Shown in pieces: positions 37,635 through 46,858 of a stretch of 64,000 nucleotides of DNA; the stretch's first letter is position 1; each line of letters starts with the position of its first letter. The notes beneath the pieces are model-generated. The model was given only the letters and a program-made list of their open reading frames with translations. It was not told where the DNA came from and ran no database searches. Origin of the DNA: Flavobacterium sp. ASW18X (GTDB lineage: Bacteria > Bacteroidota > Bacteroidia > Flavobacteriales > Flavobacteriaceae); NCBI RefSeq assembly GCF_005144745.1, contig NZ_SWKK01000011.1, positions 62,001-126,000 on the forward strand, in the 5' to 3' direction. A program made the translations under genes and the position numbers.

Positions 37635-37807
37635 ATTTCATTAACTTTAATAAATCAAAAATGAATATAGTTTTTTAACTCTTATTAACATTCTTTTAGT
37701 TACATCCAAAAAGACTCTTTGCAACATATGAGGGATAAATTGCTACAAATTTTATTTTTCTCGTTAAAACTTAAGTTCAATTTTACAGTAAACAAGACTT
37801 ACAAGCA
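37635..37807. promoter_or_regulatory. Divergent promoter region with 21-bp-spaced TGCAACAT/TGCTACAA direct repeat
   Basis: TGCAACAT (37720-37727) and TGCTACAA (37741-37748) are direct repeats whose starts are 21 bp apart. They lie 60 bp before the HTCS start and 86 bp before the divergent lipoprotein gene. The same arrangement occurs before the SusC and GH5 genes, so this is probably the binding site of the HTCS itself (autoregulation). Confidence 0.6.
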
Positions 37808-40800
37808 ATGTACCTAATGATGAAGCATTCAAAGCGCTTAGTACAACTAGCGGTCGTTATCTTACTTTTTACAACAAACATTGTTCAATCACAATTTGAT
37901 CAAGAGGATTTTGAATTTCATACTGCTGAAAAAAACTTGTTTCAACGACCGGTAACGGCCATGGTCAAAGATCATAATGGTTTTATTTGGATTGGCACAG
38001 ATGGTGCTGGCCTCTATCGTTTTAATGGTCTTTCATACACCTACTTTGGGCATGAGCTCAATAACAAAAATAGCATTAGTAGCAATACCATCAATTCATT
38101 GTTCGTAGATGCAAAAGGCGGTCTTTGGGTCGGCACCAACGCCGGTATGAGTAAATACGACAAACTCAAAAATGAATTTGTAAGAATCTCGAATAAGACA
38201 TACCAAAACTCAGATAATTCTTTTATCAACGTACTCTGCTTTGCTGAATTTGAAGGAACTATTCTCGTTGGAACATATGACGGCATAAAAAAAATCGACC
38301 TATCCAATCTTTCCATAAAAAACTATGCAATCCCAGGAAATGCGATACTCGATTTAAAATTTTCAACCAAGGGCAACCTTTACATTGCAACCAATAAAGG
38401 ATTAAAGACCGAACAATACTTTAATAAAGGTACCATAAAAGACCTACCGGTAGCTAGGTCGAAAAGTATCTTTAACATCACTAAACTTCATATAGACCAA
38501 AAGGAAAACCTTTGGATAGGAACTGTCAAAAATGGCGTATTTACGATCGACCTGAAAAAACCGAGAAAGACAGCAAAAAAAATCAACGTGGCCAATAACA
38601 AGGTTATGGCCATTACAGGAAATGAAAACACAACATTCATAGCTATTGAAAATGAGGGTTTGGCAATTCTGAATGATGATGGCAGTTTGTTAAAAAACTT
38701 AAAGTATGATCCAAAAAACAAACAGGGTATAGGGTCTGATTCGGTTTGGTCATTATTATATGACAACGAAAACAGGCTTTGGTTAGGTTATTATGAAGAC
38801 GGCTTGGGTTTTCTCGACCAATACCATAATAAGTTCAAGGCCTTGAGAATGCAAGTTGGGAGTAATACGGTTCAATCCAATGACATTAGGGCTTTTGCCA
38901 CTACGAGTAATGGTAATCTCTATATTGCCCAAACCAACGCCATCGATTATTTGAATACGACCTCAGGGCAAGTCACCGCAATTTACGGGAAAAAGAATAC
39001 GTTATACACTGGTTTTCCGCAGGGTAATTTTATTGAAGACATATTCGTTGATAGTATGGATGGTCTATGGATTGCAACCTGGGGGAACGGAATTTATTGG
39101 TTAAAAAAAGGAAGCAAAACCTTCGTGAATTTCACAAAAAAGACTACTGGAGGGAAGCTTCGCACAGATAAAACCCAAAGTATTTCGGAAGATAGCCACG
39201 GTAGGGTTTGGATAGGTACTTTTTTAGAGGGCGTATGTTATTACGATCCGATAAAAAAAACGATAGAGATACCCTCTGGCGAGAAATATCAAAGTTCTCA
39301 ATTGAATATTAAAGATATAAAGGTCATTCATCACGACAGTAATGGTTTTCTATGGGTAGGCACTTCTTCAGGGCTTTACCATATCAACGTTGCTAAAAAA
39401 ACTGAATTTGATGTCGTTTCACACAATAACGCGATTTCATCAACTTTTGGTGGCCACCCGAGTTCCAATCAGATACTCGATATATACGAAACCCAAGACG
39501 GAACGGTTTGGTGCGGAACCAATGGAGGAGGTCTTTTCTCTTATAATCGAGAAACAAAAGGTTTTGAACGATTTAAGCTAGACGGTCAAGATTTGACCTA
39601 TGTAAACGCAATTTATGAACCGGTCAAAAATGAACTCTGGCTCAGCAGTAAATTGGGTGTTCTAAAAATAGAAAGAGCGTTAAACAAAGTCACCAATTTT
39701 ACAGTTCAAGATGGCCTTTTGAAAAACTTTCTTGCCGATGGGGCAATCGTTTTAGCAGGGGAAAACATCTTATATCTGGGCACAAAAAATGGACTAAACA
39801 CAATTAATCCGAAGAACATACCTTCAAATCCAAATCTACCCAAACCTTATTTAAAAGGCCTACGAATTTTCAACAAAAAGGTAAATAGTCAAGATAAGGA
39901 TAGTCCGCTACAAATCAGTGACAGTAAAAACACCGTCAAATTAAAACACCATCAAACGGCATTGACCATCGATTATGGTTCCATTAGTTATACGAGACCC
40001 GGCAATAATCAGTACGCCCATTACCTAGAAAATTTTGATGACACCTATAATTATGTCGGTACATCCACAATGGCAACATATACTAATTTAGAACCTGGAG
40101 ATTATACCTTTTACCTCAAAGTGTCAAATAATGATGGGCTTTGGACCCCAGCCACAACCATTTTAACCATTGAAGTATTACCGCCATGGTGGCAAACCAA
40201 ATGGGCGTACCTACTTTTCTTTATTCTGATTGGAGCACTGGTCACTACGATTATGTTATCCTACAGAAAAAGAATAGAAATAAAAAACACCCGCAGACTT
40301 GAAAGGGAAAGAAGGAAACAGAAAGTAGAACTCCAACAGCAAAAACTCCAGTTTTTCACCAATATCTCACATGAGTTCAGAACGCCGTTGACCCTTATAA
40401 TAAATCCGATTAAAGAGCTACTGAACATGAACCAAAGCGAGTTCACAAAAAATGTTCGTGAGAAACATCAAATCATTCATAAAAATGCAGATCGTTTGTC
40501 AAGGCTTATCAATGAGTTGATGGATTTTAGAAAATTGCAATCCGATAAACTTCAACTAATGCTAAGTCATTTTAAATTGACCGAGCAGACAAAGAACATT
40601 CTAAGCTTTTTCAACGAGGAAGCGCAAAGAAGGGCAATTCGTCTTGACCTTAAGTATGATGATATTAATCTTGAGGCATACGCCGACAAAGGCTTATTGG
40701 ATAAGATTTTCTTTAATCTGCTTTCAAATGCCTTTAAGGTTACCCCAAATAATGGTCGGATCCAAGTAGAAATCCGCTCTAAAGGGCAAACAGTCTTACC

Positions 40801-41917
40801 GAACATAAATACCGAAAAATCGGTACCCGTCATTGAAATAAGCGTAAAAGATAGCGGTCCTGGTATAGATCAGAAAGAGTACAAAAAGATATTCAACAGG
40901 TTCTATCAAATTGGGGAGAAGAACAAAACCTATTACGGAAGTACAGGAATCGGTCTTGAAATGGTAAAAAGCTTTGTTGAACTCCATAGAGGCATTATTG
41001 AAGTAGAAAGTATTTTAGGTAAGGGATCTATATTTAAAGTTATCATACCACATGGCGAAAAGTTCTTTGAAAAAGAATTGAATAAAACTGAAAAAACTAC
41101 AATTGCCATAACGCCGAACACGATAAAATCGAAAAAGAAATATGATGTAAACGAGATATTGAGCGTCAAAGAAAGAAAAAAGACGCTGCTGATTGTCGAA
41201 GACAATCTAGATCTTCAAGATTATATAAGTTCAATCTTCAAGAATGAATATAAATTGGTTTTGGCATCAGACGGGCAAGAAGGTTGGCTAAAAAGCATTG
41301 AGCATGAACCTGATTTAATAATAACAGATGTTATCATGCCCATAATGGACGGTATTGAATTTTGCAAAAAAATCAGAAATAACGAAAAACTAAGGCAAAC
41401 CCCAATTATCATGCTGACGGCCAAGGCCCTACCAAAAGATAGGGTCAAAGGCATTCAAATCGGTGTCGATGCTTATGTGACCAAACCATTCGACAAAGAA
41501 GAGCTAGAAGCAATCGTTGCACAACAACTTAAGAAAAATGACCTCTCCAAACTACAGACGGTAGCTGCAACACCAGAAAAAGAGCAAAAGAATCTTGTTG
41601 ATTTTGATAATGATTTTATGCAAAAAGTAGTTGATTTTATTCAAAGTAACATCGACAACCCTGACCTAAATGTTGAAATGCTATCCTCACATCTTTGTCT
41701 CAGCAGAAGCCAGGTTTATCGAAAAGTAAAAAACCTGACCGGACTATCACCGATAACTTTTATTAGAAGAATACGGTTGGAAAGGGCCCGAACATTACTG
41801 CAAAATGACACAAACTTGAATGTAAGTGAGGTTGCCCATGGTGTAGGATTCTTATCGGCTTCATACTTTACCGTTTGCTACAAAAAACAATTCGGCGAAC
41901 TTCCAAAAAGGGGATAA
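37808..41917 (+). CDS. Hybrid two-component system sensor/regulator (HTCS)
   Basis: The 1369-residue protein has a signal peptide, a periplasmic sensor of repeated two-component-regulator propeller blades (for example GFIWIGTDGAGLYRFNG), a Y_Y_Y domain (about 700-785) and one membrane helix (about 797-820). Cytoplasmic HisKA (phospho-accepting His855 in ISHEFRTP), HATPase (GSTGIGLEMV), receiver (Asp1174 in IITDVIMPIMDG) and AraC-type HTH (about 1278-1369) domains follow. HTCS proteins sense oligosaccharides in the periplasm and activate the adjacent PUL. Start is ATG 37808; ATGs 3 and 4 codons later are equally possible. It is immediately upstream of SusC/SusD and flanked by xylanase genes, so xylo-oligosaccharide is the likely signal. 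Confidence 0.95.
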   Translation: MYLMMKHSKRLVQLAVVILLFTTNIVQSQFDQEDFEFHTAEKNLFQRPVTAMVKDHNGFIWIGTDGAGLYRFNGLSYTYFGHELNNKNSISSNTINSLFVDAKGGLWVGTNAGMSKYDKLKNEFVRISNKTYQNSDNSFINVLCFAEFEGTILVGTYDGIKKIDLSNLSIKNYAIPGNAILDLKFSTKGNLYIATNKGLKTEQYFNKGTIKDLPVARSKSIFNITKLHIDQKENLWIGTVKNGVFTIDLKKPRKTAKKINVANNKVMAITGNENTTFIAIENEGLAILNDDGSLLKNLKYDPKNKQGIGSDSVWSLLYDNENRLWLGYYEDGLGFLDQYHNKFKALRMQVGSNTVQSNDIRAFATTSNGNLYIAQTNAIDYLNTTSGQVTAIYGKKNTLYTGFPQGNFIEDIFVDSMDGLWIATWGNGIYWLKKGSKTFVNFTKKTTGGKLRTDKTQSISEDSHGRVWIGTFLEGVCYYDPIKKTIEIPSGEKYQSSQLNIKDIKVIHHDSNGFLWVGTSSGLYHINVAKKTEFDVVSHNNAISSTFGGHPSSNQILDIYETQDGTVWCGTNGGGLFSYNRETKGFERFKLDGQDLTYVNAIYEPVKNELWLSSKLGVLKIERALNKVTNFTVQDGLLKNFLADGAIVLAGENILYLGTKNGLNTINPKNIPSNPNLPKPYLKGLRIFNKKVNSQDKDSPLQISDSKNTVKLKHHQTALTIDYGSISYTRPGNNQYAHYLENFDDTYNYVGTSTMATYTNLEPGDYTFYLKVSNNDGLWTPATTILTIEVLPPWWQTKWAYLLFFILIGALVTTIMLSYRKRIEIKNTRRLERERRKQKVELQQQKLQFFTNISHEFRTPLTLIINPIKELLNMNQSEFTKNVREKHQIIHKNADRLSRLINELMDFRKLQSDKLQLMLSHFKLTEQTKNILSFFNEEAQRRAIRLDLKYDDINLEAYADKGLLDKIFFNLLSNAFKVTPNNGRIQVEIRSKGQTVLPNINTEKSVPVIEISVKDSGPGIDQKEYKKIFNRFYQIGEKNKTYYGSTGIGLEMVKSFVELHRGIIEVESILGKGSIFKVIIPHGEKFFEKELNKTEKTTIAITPNTIKSKKKYDVNEILSVKERKKTLLIVEDNLDLQDYISSIFKNEYKLVLASDGQEGWLKSIEHEPDLIITDVIMPIMDGIEFCKKIRNNEKLRQTPIIMLTAKALPKDRVKGIQIGVDAYVTKPFDKEELEAIVAQQLKKNDLSKLQTVAATPEKEQKNLVDFDNDFMQKVVDFIQSNIDNPDLNVEMLSSHLCLSRSQVYRKVKNLTGLSPITFIRRIRLERARTLLQNDTNLNVSEVAHGVGFLSASYFTVCYKKQFGELPKRG

Positions 41918-41972
41918 TAGGGGCATTCTTGAAAGACATTCATTCTTTATAGAGCCAACAATTTCAATGTTA

Positions 41973-42001
41973 TGCAACATTTGCTACAAACATTGCATCA
42001 A
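41973..42001 (+). promoter_or_regulatory. SusC promoter element: 21-bp-spaced direct repeat
   Basis: TGCAACAT (41973-41980) and TGCATCAA (41994-42001) start 21 bp apart, with an extra TGCTACAA at 41982-41989 between them. A candidate -7 box TAACTTGC begins at 42032. The element is 120 bp upstream of the SusC start, within the 203-bp gap after the HTCS gene. Confidence 0.6.
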
Positions 42002-42120
42002 ATAGATTATAGCTCAATTTTCAAGTAAAAGTAACTTGCGCTTTAACAAATTTTAACGTCTTTTCCTTATCACTAAAGTGAAAGGGTTTAACCGAAGATT
42101 CAATTAACACCTTTTAGAAA

Positions 42121-45100
42121 ATGCTGAAAAAATTAAGTTTTGTGTTGCTACTATTGTTGTCAGCGCAAATGACATCTCAAGAAATAACCGGAACAGTAAG
42201 CGATACTGATGGGCCGCTTCCAGGAGCCTCGGTCTTCGTAGAGGGCACCTCCAATGGTGTGGTAACTGATTTTGATGGCAGGTACTCCTTAAAAGGGGTA
42301 AGCAACGGCACCACAATTATATTTTCTTACGTAGGATACAGCCGGCAAGAAATCAGCTACACCAATCAAACTGTGCTTAATGTTACTTTACAAAGGGATT
42401 TGGTCAGTTTAGATGAAGTCGTACTAGTGTCATATGGTAAACAAAGAAACACACCTGTATCTGTCGTAGATGGTGAAGAGTTAAGTGAATTTCCTACTAC
42501 GGACATTGGGCAGGCACTTCAGGGAAGGGCAGCCGGTGTTACGATTACCAATGGTGGTTCACCCGGTTCACAGACACTGATTCAAATACGCGGTGTGAAT
42601 ACCTTTGGAGATGGTACCCCACTTTTTGTTGTTGATGGGGTTTTCACTAACAGTATCAACAGTATTGATTTAGCAAGTATTGAAAAAATAGATGTACTGA
42701 AGGATGCCGCCTCATTATCGGTTTATGGATCAAGGGGTACCAACGGGGTAATTCTCATCACCACCAAAAAAGGTAAAATCGGCAACGCCTCTTTTACCGT
42801 TAATGCCTCTAGTGGAGTACAAGAATTTAACGACCGTTACGACGTTTTAAACACACAACAATACATTCAGTTCTTGCGCGAAGTCAACGCTTTGGCCGGA
42901 CAGCAAGGTGGGCCTGATTTTCCTGTAGATCGAATTAACCTAGACCCAAACTTTAATGGCAACGGGGTAGATACCAATTGGCAAGATGCCTATTTTAGAC
43001 AAGCTCCTATTTATAACATTAGTGCTAATGTGAACGGCGGTAGTGAAAAGGCTAGATATAATGTTGGATTTTCAAGATTGGATCAACAGGGAATCTTCAT
43101 TGACACTGGATTCTCAAGAACCACACTAAATATCAATACCGATGCCAAAATCTCAGAATGGCTCGATATAGGTCAGACCCTATCATTGGGACATAATAGA
43201 ACGGTATCACCAGAACGCGATGGTGGTCGTGATCCTTTTCAAAATATACTAGGAATGGCACCCTACATCGAAGTTGGAAATCCTGTGGATGGCTTTGGGG
43301 GTACTACCGAATTGGATTTAAACGACTCTCGAAATCAAATTAGAATACAGAATAGCCAAGATAACCTTACAAGGTTTTCATCAGCAATCGGTAGCGTCTT
43401 TGTAAATGCTAAAATATTTGATGGACTTAGTTTTCGTTCCCAATTTGGATTGAATGCGAGCCTTTTATTACAAGATAATGAGCGCCGGGCATTTGCTGAA
43501 TTAGGCACTTTTGCTAATCCAATTAATTTTGTTGATAAAATACGACAAACGACAACTCAAACCATTTTTACGAATACCTTGGCATTTGATAAAGACTTTG
43601 GTAAACATTCTGTCAATGCCTCTGCTGTGTTGGAACAAACCCAAATCAATTTTGAATCAGGATTACTTTCGGATAACCAAGAAATCTCTTCAGAAATCCC
43701 TGAGATTTTTTCTCCGAACGCCAGTTCTCTATCTTTTTCGGTACCAGAAAATTTAAATTCCGTTCTCTTTCTTGCAGGATATGAATTTGATAATCGGTAC
43801 TCCATCAGTGGCTCAGGTCGAAGGGATACTTCTTCACGCTTTTCGCCAGAGAATGCCTCACAATGGTTCTTTTCAGGTGCTTTTGGCTATGATATATCAA
43901 ATGAAAAGTGGTTTGACGTTGATTTTATCAATAGTTTTAAGTTTAGGGGTAGTTATGGGGAGACCGGTAACAACAGAACAGGTAACGTAGTGAACCAGTT
44001 TCTTCCCACCTTAGGCCTAAATCTACCTACTGTATTAAATGATGTGGTAGTTCCTGGGATTAGTCCTAATAATGCAGCCAATCCTGATTTACGTTGGGAA
44101 ACACAAATCAAACAAAATTATGGGTTCAGTTCTGGATTTTTATACGACCAGATTCAATTCAGCATGGATTATTTCAAAAACCGTAGTGAAGATTTGTTAA
44201 TTCCAGTGGAATTGCCTTCATCAGCCGGTATACCAGGTAATTCACAAACTGGGGCAACAGTAATCAGAAACGTTGGAATTGTTGATGTCGAAGGACTAGA
44301 GCTGACATTGGGTTATAATGACTACAAAGGTGAATTTAAATGGAATTTTTGGGCAAATGTAACTCGGGCAGAAGCTAGGGTAGAACGCCTCGGACTGGCG
44401 GGTGAGCCTATTGAACGTGCACGCTTGAATCCGCCTTTTGCATCTGCGCTAAACCGATTGGCAGTTGGTGAAGCCCCCTTTCACTTTTTTGGATTAGTAG
44501 CTGACGGTGTCTATTCAACACAGGCTGAAATTGACGAAGCATTACCCAACAACGGAAATACAGCGGTTCCTGTGCAACCTGGTGACGTTCGTTACCGTGA
44601 TATTAACGGTGACGGCCTTATTGATTTGGATGATAGAGCCGTAATTGGTAATCCCAACCCAGATTTTACCTACGCCGTTAACTTAAGAGCGGATTACCGT
44701 GGATGGGATTTTGATGTACTTTTCAATGGGGTACAAGGTGTTGATATATTGAACAGTAATGTATTTTATTTGGAAGGATTGGATAATGGATTGAACTACG
44801 GAACACAGGTATTACGTAGATGGCAAAACCCTGGAGATATCACTGATATCCCAAGGTTTAGATTCGGTAACAATATCAATAATGAAATATCTTCTAGATA
44901 TATTGAAGATGGTTCATTTCTTAGATTGCGTAATGTGACTGTAGGGTATACCTTCCCCAATACCATGGTTAATAAATCTGGGAATGGCTTTCTTAAAAAG
45001 TTCAGAGTGTATGCACAAGGGCAAAATTTATTAACTTTTACAAATTATTCAGGTCTTGACCCTGAAGTTGCACCTTTCTATAATGCAGCTGGCCTGGTTG

Positions 45101-45174
45101 ATGGTCTGGGCATAGATCGAAGTGCACAACCACGACCGATTACCGTAGTTACAGGAATTCAATTAGAGTTTTAA
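42121..45174 (+). CDS. SusC-like TonB-dependent outer-membrane transporter
   Basis: The 1017-residue protein has a signal peptide (ending MTSQ), a carboxypeptidase-regulatory-like domain (EITGTVSDTDGPLPGASVFVEG, about 21-95), a TonB box region (LDEVVLVSYG), a plug domain (about 110-215, with QIRGVNTFGDGTPLFVVDGV) and a beta-barrel to the C-terminus. The final VVTGIQLEF is a typical barrel end with terminal Phe. It imports oligosaccharides across the outer membrane together with the SusD-like protein encoded 17 bp downstream. It is the only SusC/D pair in the window and sits in the xylan-type block. Confidence 0.95.
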   Translation: MLKKLSFVLLLLLSAQMTSQEITGTVSDTDGPLPGASVFVEGTSNGVVTDFDGRYSLKGVSNGTTIIFSYVGYSRQEISYTNQTVLNVTLQRDLVSLDEVVLVSYGKQRNTPVSVVDGEELSEFPTTDIGQALQGRAAGVTITNGGSPGSQTLIQIRGVNTFGDGTPLFVVDGVFTNSINSIDLASIEKIDVLKDAASLSVYGSRGTNGVILITTKKGKIGNASFTVNASSGVQEFNDRYDVLNTQQYIQFLREVNALAGQQGGPDFPVDRINLDPNFNGNGVDTNWQDAYFRQAPIYNISANVNGGSEKARYNVGFSRLDQQGIFIDTGFSRTTLNINTDAKISEWLDIGQTLSLGHNRTVSPERDGGRDPFQNILGMAPYIEVGNPVDGFGGTTELDLNDSRNQIRIQNSQDNLTRFSSAIGSVFVNAKIFDGLSFRSQFGLNASLLLQDNERRAFAELGTFANPINFVDKIRQTTTQTIFTNTLAFDKDFGKHSVNASAVLEQTQINFESGLLSDNQEISSEIPEIFSPNASSLSFSVPENLNSVLFLAGYEFDNRYSISGSGRRDTSSRFSPENASQWFFSGAFGYDISNEKWFDVDFINSFKFRGSYGETGNNRTGNVVNQFLPTLGLNLPTVLNDVVVPGISPNNAANPDLRWETQIKQNYGFSSGFLYDQIQFSMDYFKNRSEDLLIPVELPSSAGIPGNSQTGATVIRNVGIVDVEGLELTLGYNDYKGEFKWNFWANVTRAEARVERLGLAGEPIERARLNPPFASALNRLAVGEAPFHFFGLVADGVYSTQAEIDEALPNNGNTAVPVQPGDVRYRDINGDGLIDLDDRAVIGNPNPDFTYAVNLRADYRGWDFDVLFNGVQGVDILNSNVFYLEGLDNGLNYGTQVLRRWQNPGDITDIPRFRFGNNINNEISSRYIEDGSFLRLRNVTVGYTFPNTMVNKSGNGFLKKFRVYAQGQNLLTFTNYSGLDPEVAPFYNAAGLVDGLGIDRSAQPRPITVVTGIQLEF

Positions 45175-45191
45175 TAAAAAGTGTGAGAAAA

Positions 45192-46751
45192 ATGAAAAAA
45201 AATAGTTTTAACCTTTTAAAGTGTATCCCTTTTGCGGCACTACTTTTTGTAATAGGCTGTGATAAGGAAGTGCCTGTTGAGAATACCAATGCGCTGAATC
45301 CAGAGATTTTCTTTGAATCGTTGACCCAAGTTGAGGCTGCAGTGAATGCCAGCTACAATCAATTTCAAGTACTGTATCAACGTAATGGTTATATCTTGCA
45401 AGATGCTATTTCTGATGAAGTACTTTCAAGTGGGGATCCCAACTATGCACCGTTCAATCGATTTGAGTTTAATCCAACTTTAGAAAACATCGCCCAGTAT
45501 TGGACATCGTGTTTCAATGGTGTTGGAGCCTGTAATTTTGTTATTGGCAACGAAGAAAGAATGCGTACAACTGCAGATTTGCCGTCCAGCGATTATACAC
45601 AATCAGATGTAGACAATGCCCTTGGGCAAGCATATTATCTTAGGGCTTTATATTATTACCATTTGGTAAAACGCTTTGGAGGGGTTCCATTAAAGGTTGA
45701 ATTAGAAGAAGCTACTGTGGATTCACCTAGAGCTACAGTAGATGAGATTTACGCACAAATTATAGCAGATTTGCAACTTTCTACCCAATTGACCTTTCCA
45801 AAAGGAACTTCTGTAGCTGGTCGGGTGACACGTGAAGCAGCTTTTGCCATGTTGGGCAAAGTATATTTGCATCGCGAAATGTACATCGAAGCACGAGAAG
45901 CTTTTAACAATGTAACCAATCATAGCTTATTGCCACTAGAAAACTACGCCGATAACTTTAATGCTTCTGGCGAATATAATGACGAATCAATGTTTGAGAT
46001 AGGATATCAAGTTGCTTCAGGAGTAGGTACTGATAGCGAACGTTGGGCTCAGACTGGTATCGGTACTTCAGAAATAACATTTAGGTCACAAGATTACACT
46101 GGATGGGCGAATGCCAGACCTTCAGATAAAATGATACAAGAATTTGAAGAGGATGATCCTAGACTTGAATTCGCCATTTTGGTAGATAATGAAAATACCT
46201 TCTACGGCCCAGATTTTTCCCTCCAGTTTCCGTGTCCCGGTTGTGTGGGAGCGCCGGCATGGTATAAATTCTCCCAATTGTATGACGAAACAAATGTTTC
46301 TGAAAACAGTGGTGTAAACGTTCGAATCATGCGCTATGCAGATGTAATTTTAATGCGTGCTGAGGTAGAATTGAACTTGGGGAACACCCAAGGTGCAATA
46401 GACCTATTGAATGAAATTAGAGATCGTGCAGAAATGCCACGATACGGTACCGCCACTATGGATGCCAGAGGCTTTCAAGTAAATACACCAGAACAGATAT
46501 TTGAGGCCATTGTCCATGAAAGATTTGTAGAACTTTCTGGAGAACAACAGCGATTCGATGATCTTGTTCGATGGAATCTAGATGATCAAGAATTATCCTT
46601 TTTCCCGGATGCTAATTTTGACAATCCAGATGAATCGTTACGTAACGTTCGCGTTTATGATCCAAATGTGCATCGCGTGATGCCCATACCACAAAATGAA
46701 ATTGACGCCAACACTGCATTGACTGAGGCTGATCAAAACCCTGGATATTAA
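45192..46751 (+). CDS. SusD-like (RagB/SusD) surface glycan-binding lipoprotein
   Basis: The 519-residue protein starts at ATG 45192; a GTG three codons upstream is less likely. Lipobox VIGC gives Cys23. The helical TPR-like N-terminus (EIFFESLTQVEAAVNASYNQF), the YYLRALYYYHLVKRFGGVPL segment and the C-terminal IPQNEIDANTALTEADQNPGY are hallmarks of the SusD family. It caps the SusC channel and delivers glycans to it. A G-U-rich hairpin after the stop may reduce read-through into the FG-GAP gene. Confidence 0.95.
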   Translation: MKKNSFNLLKCIPFAALLFVIGCDKEVPVENTNALNPEIFFESLTQVEAAVNASYNQFQVLYQRNGYILQDAISDEVLSSGDPNYAPFNRFEFNPTLENIAQYWTSCFNGVGACNFVIGNEERMRTTADLPSSDYTQSDVDNALGQAYYLRALYYYHLVKRFGGVPLKVELEEATVDSPRATVDEIYAQIIADLQLSTQLTFPKGTSVAGRVTREAAFAMLGKVYLHREMYIEAREAFNNVTNHSLLPLENYADNFNASGEYNDESMFEIGYQVASGVGTDSERWAQTGIGTSEITFRSQDYTGWANARPSDKMIQEFEEDDPRLEFAILVDNENTFYGPDFSLQFPCPGCVGAPAWYKFSQLYDETNVSENSGVNVRIMRYADVILMRAEVELNLGNTQGAIDLLNEIRDRAEMPRYGTATMDARGFQVNTPEQIFEAIVHERFVELSGEQQRFDDLVRWNLDDQELSFFPDANFDNPDESLRNVRVYDPNVHRVMPIPQNEIDANTALTEADQNPGY

Positions 46752-46784
46752 TTGTTCGAGTTAGTTTAGTTATTTCACAATCAA

Positions 46785-46820
46785 TGGGCGAGAATATAAA
46801 TTCTTGCTCATTTACTTTTT
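46785..46820 (+). terminator. Weak intercistronic hairpin after the SusD-like gene
   Basis: TGGGCGAGAAT (46785-46795) pairs with ATTCTTGCTCA (46800-46810) through an 11-bp stem containing two G-U pairs and a 4-nt loop, followed by a T-rich tail. It could attenuate transcription between SusCD and the FG-GAP gene. Confidence 0.5.
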
Positions 46821-46858
46821 AGTAAATTCAACGATAGAACAAGAAGGAAAAATTGAAA

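Noticed and set aside
37720-37748. Possibility that the TGCAACAT repeats are part of a mobile element end
   Set aside because: There is no transposase, no target-site duplication, and the same spacing occurs at three promoter positions, which fits a regulator site better.
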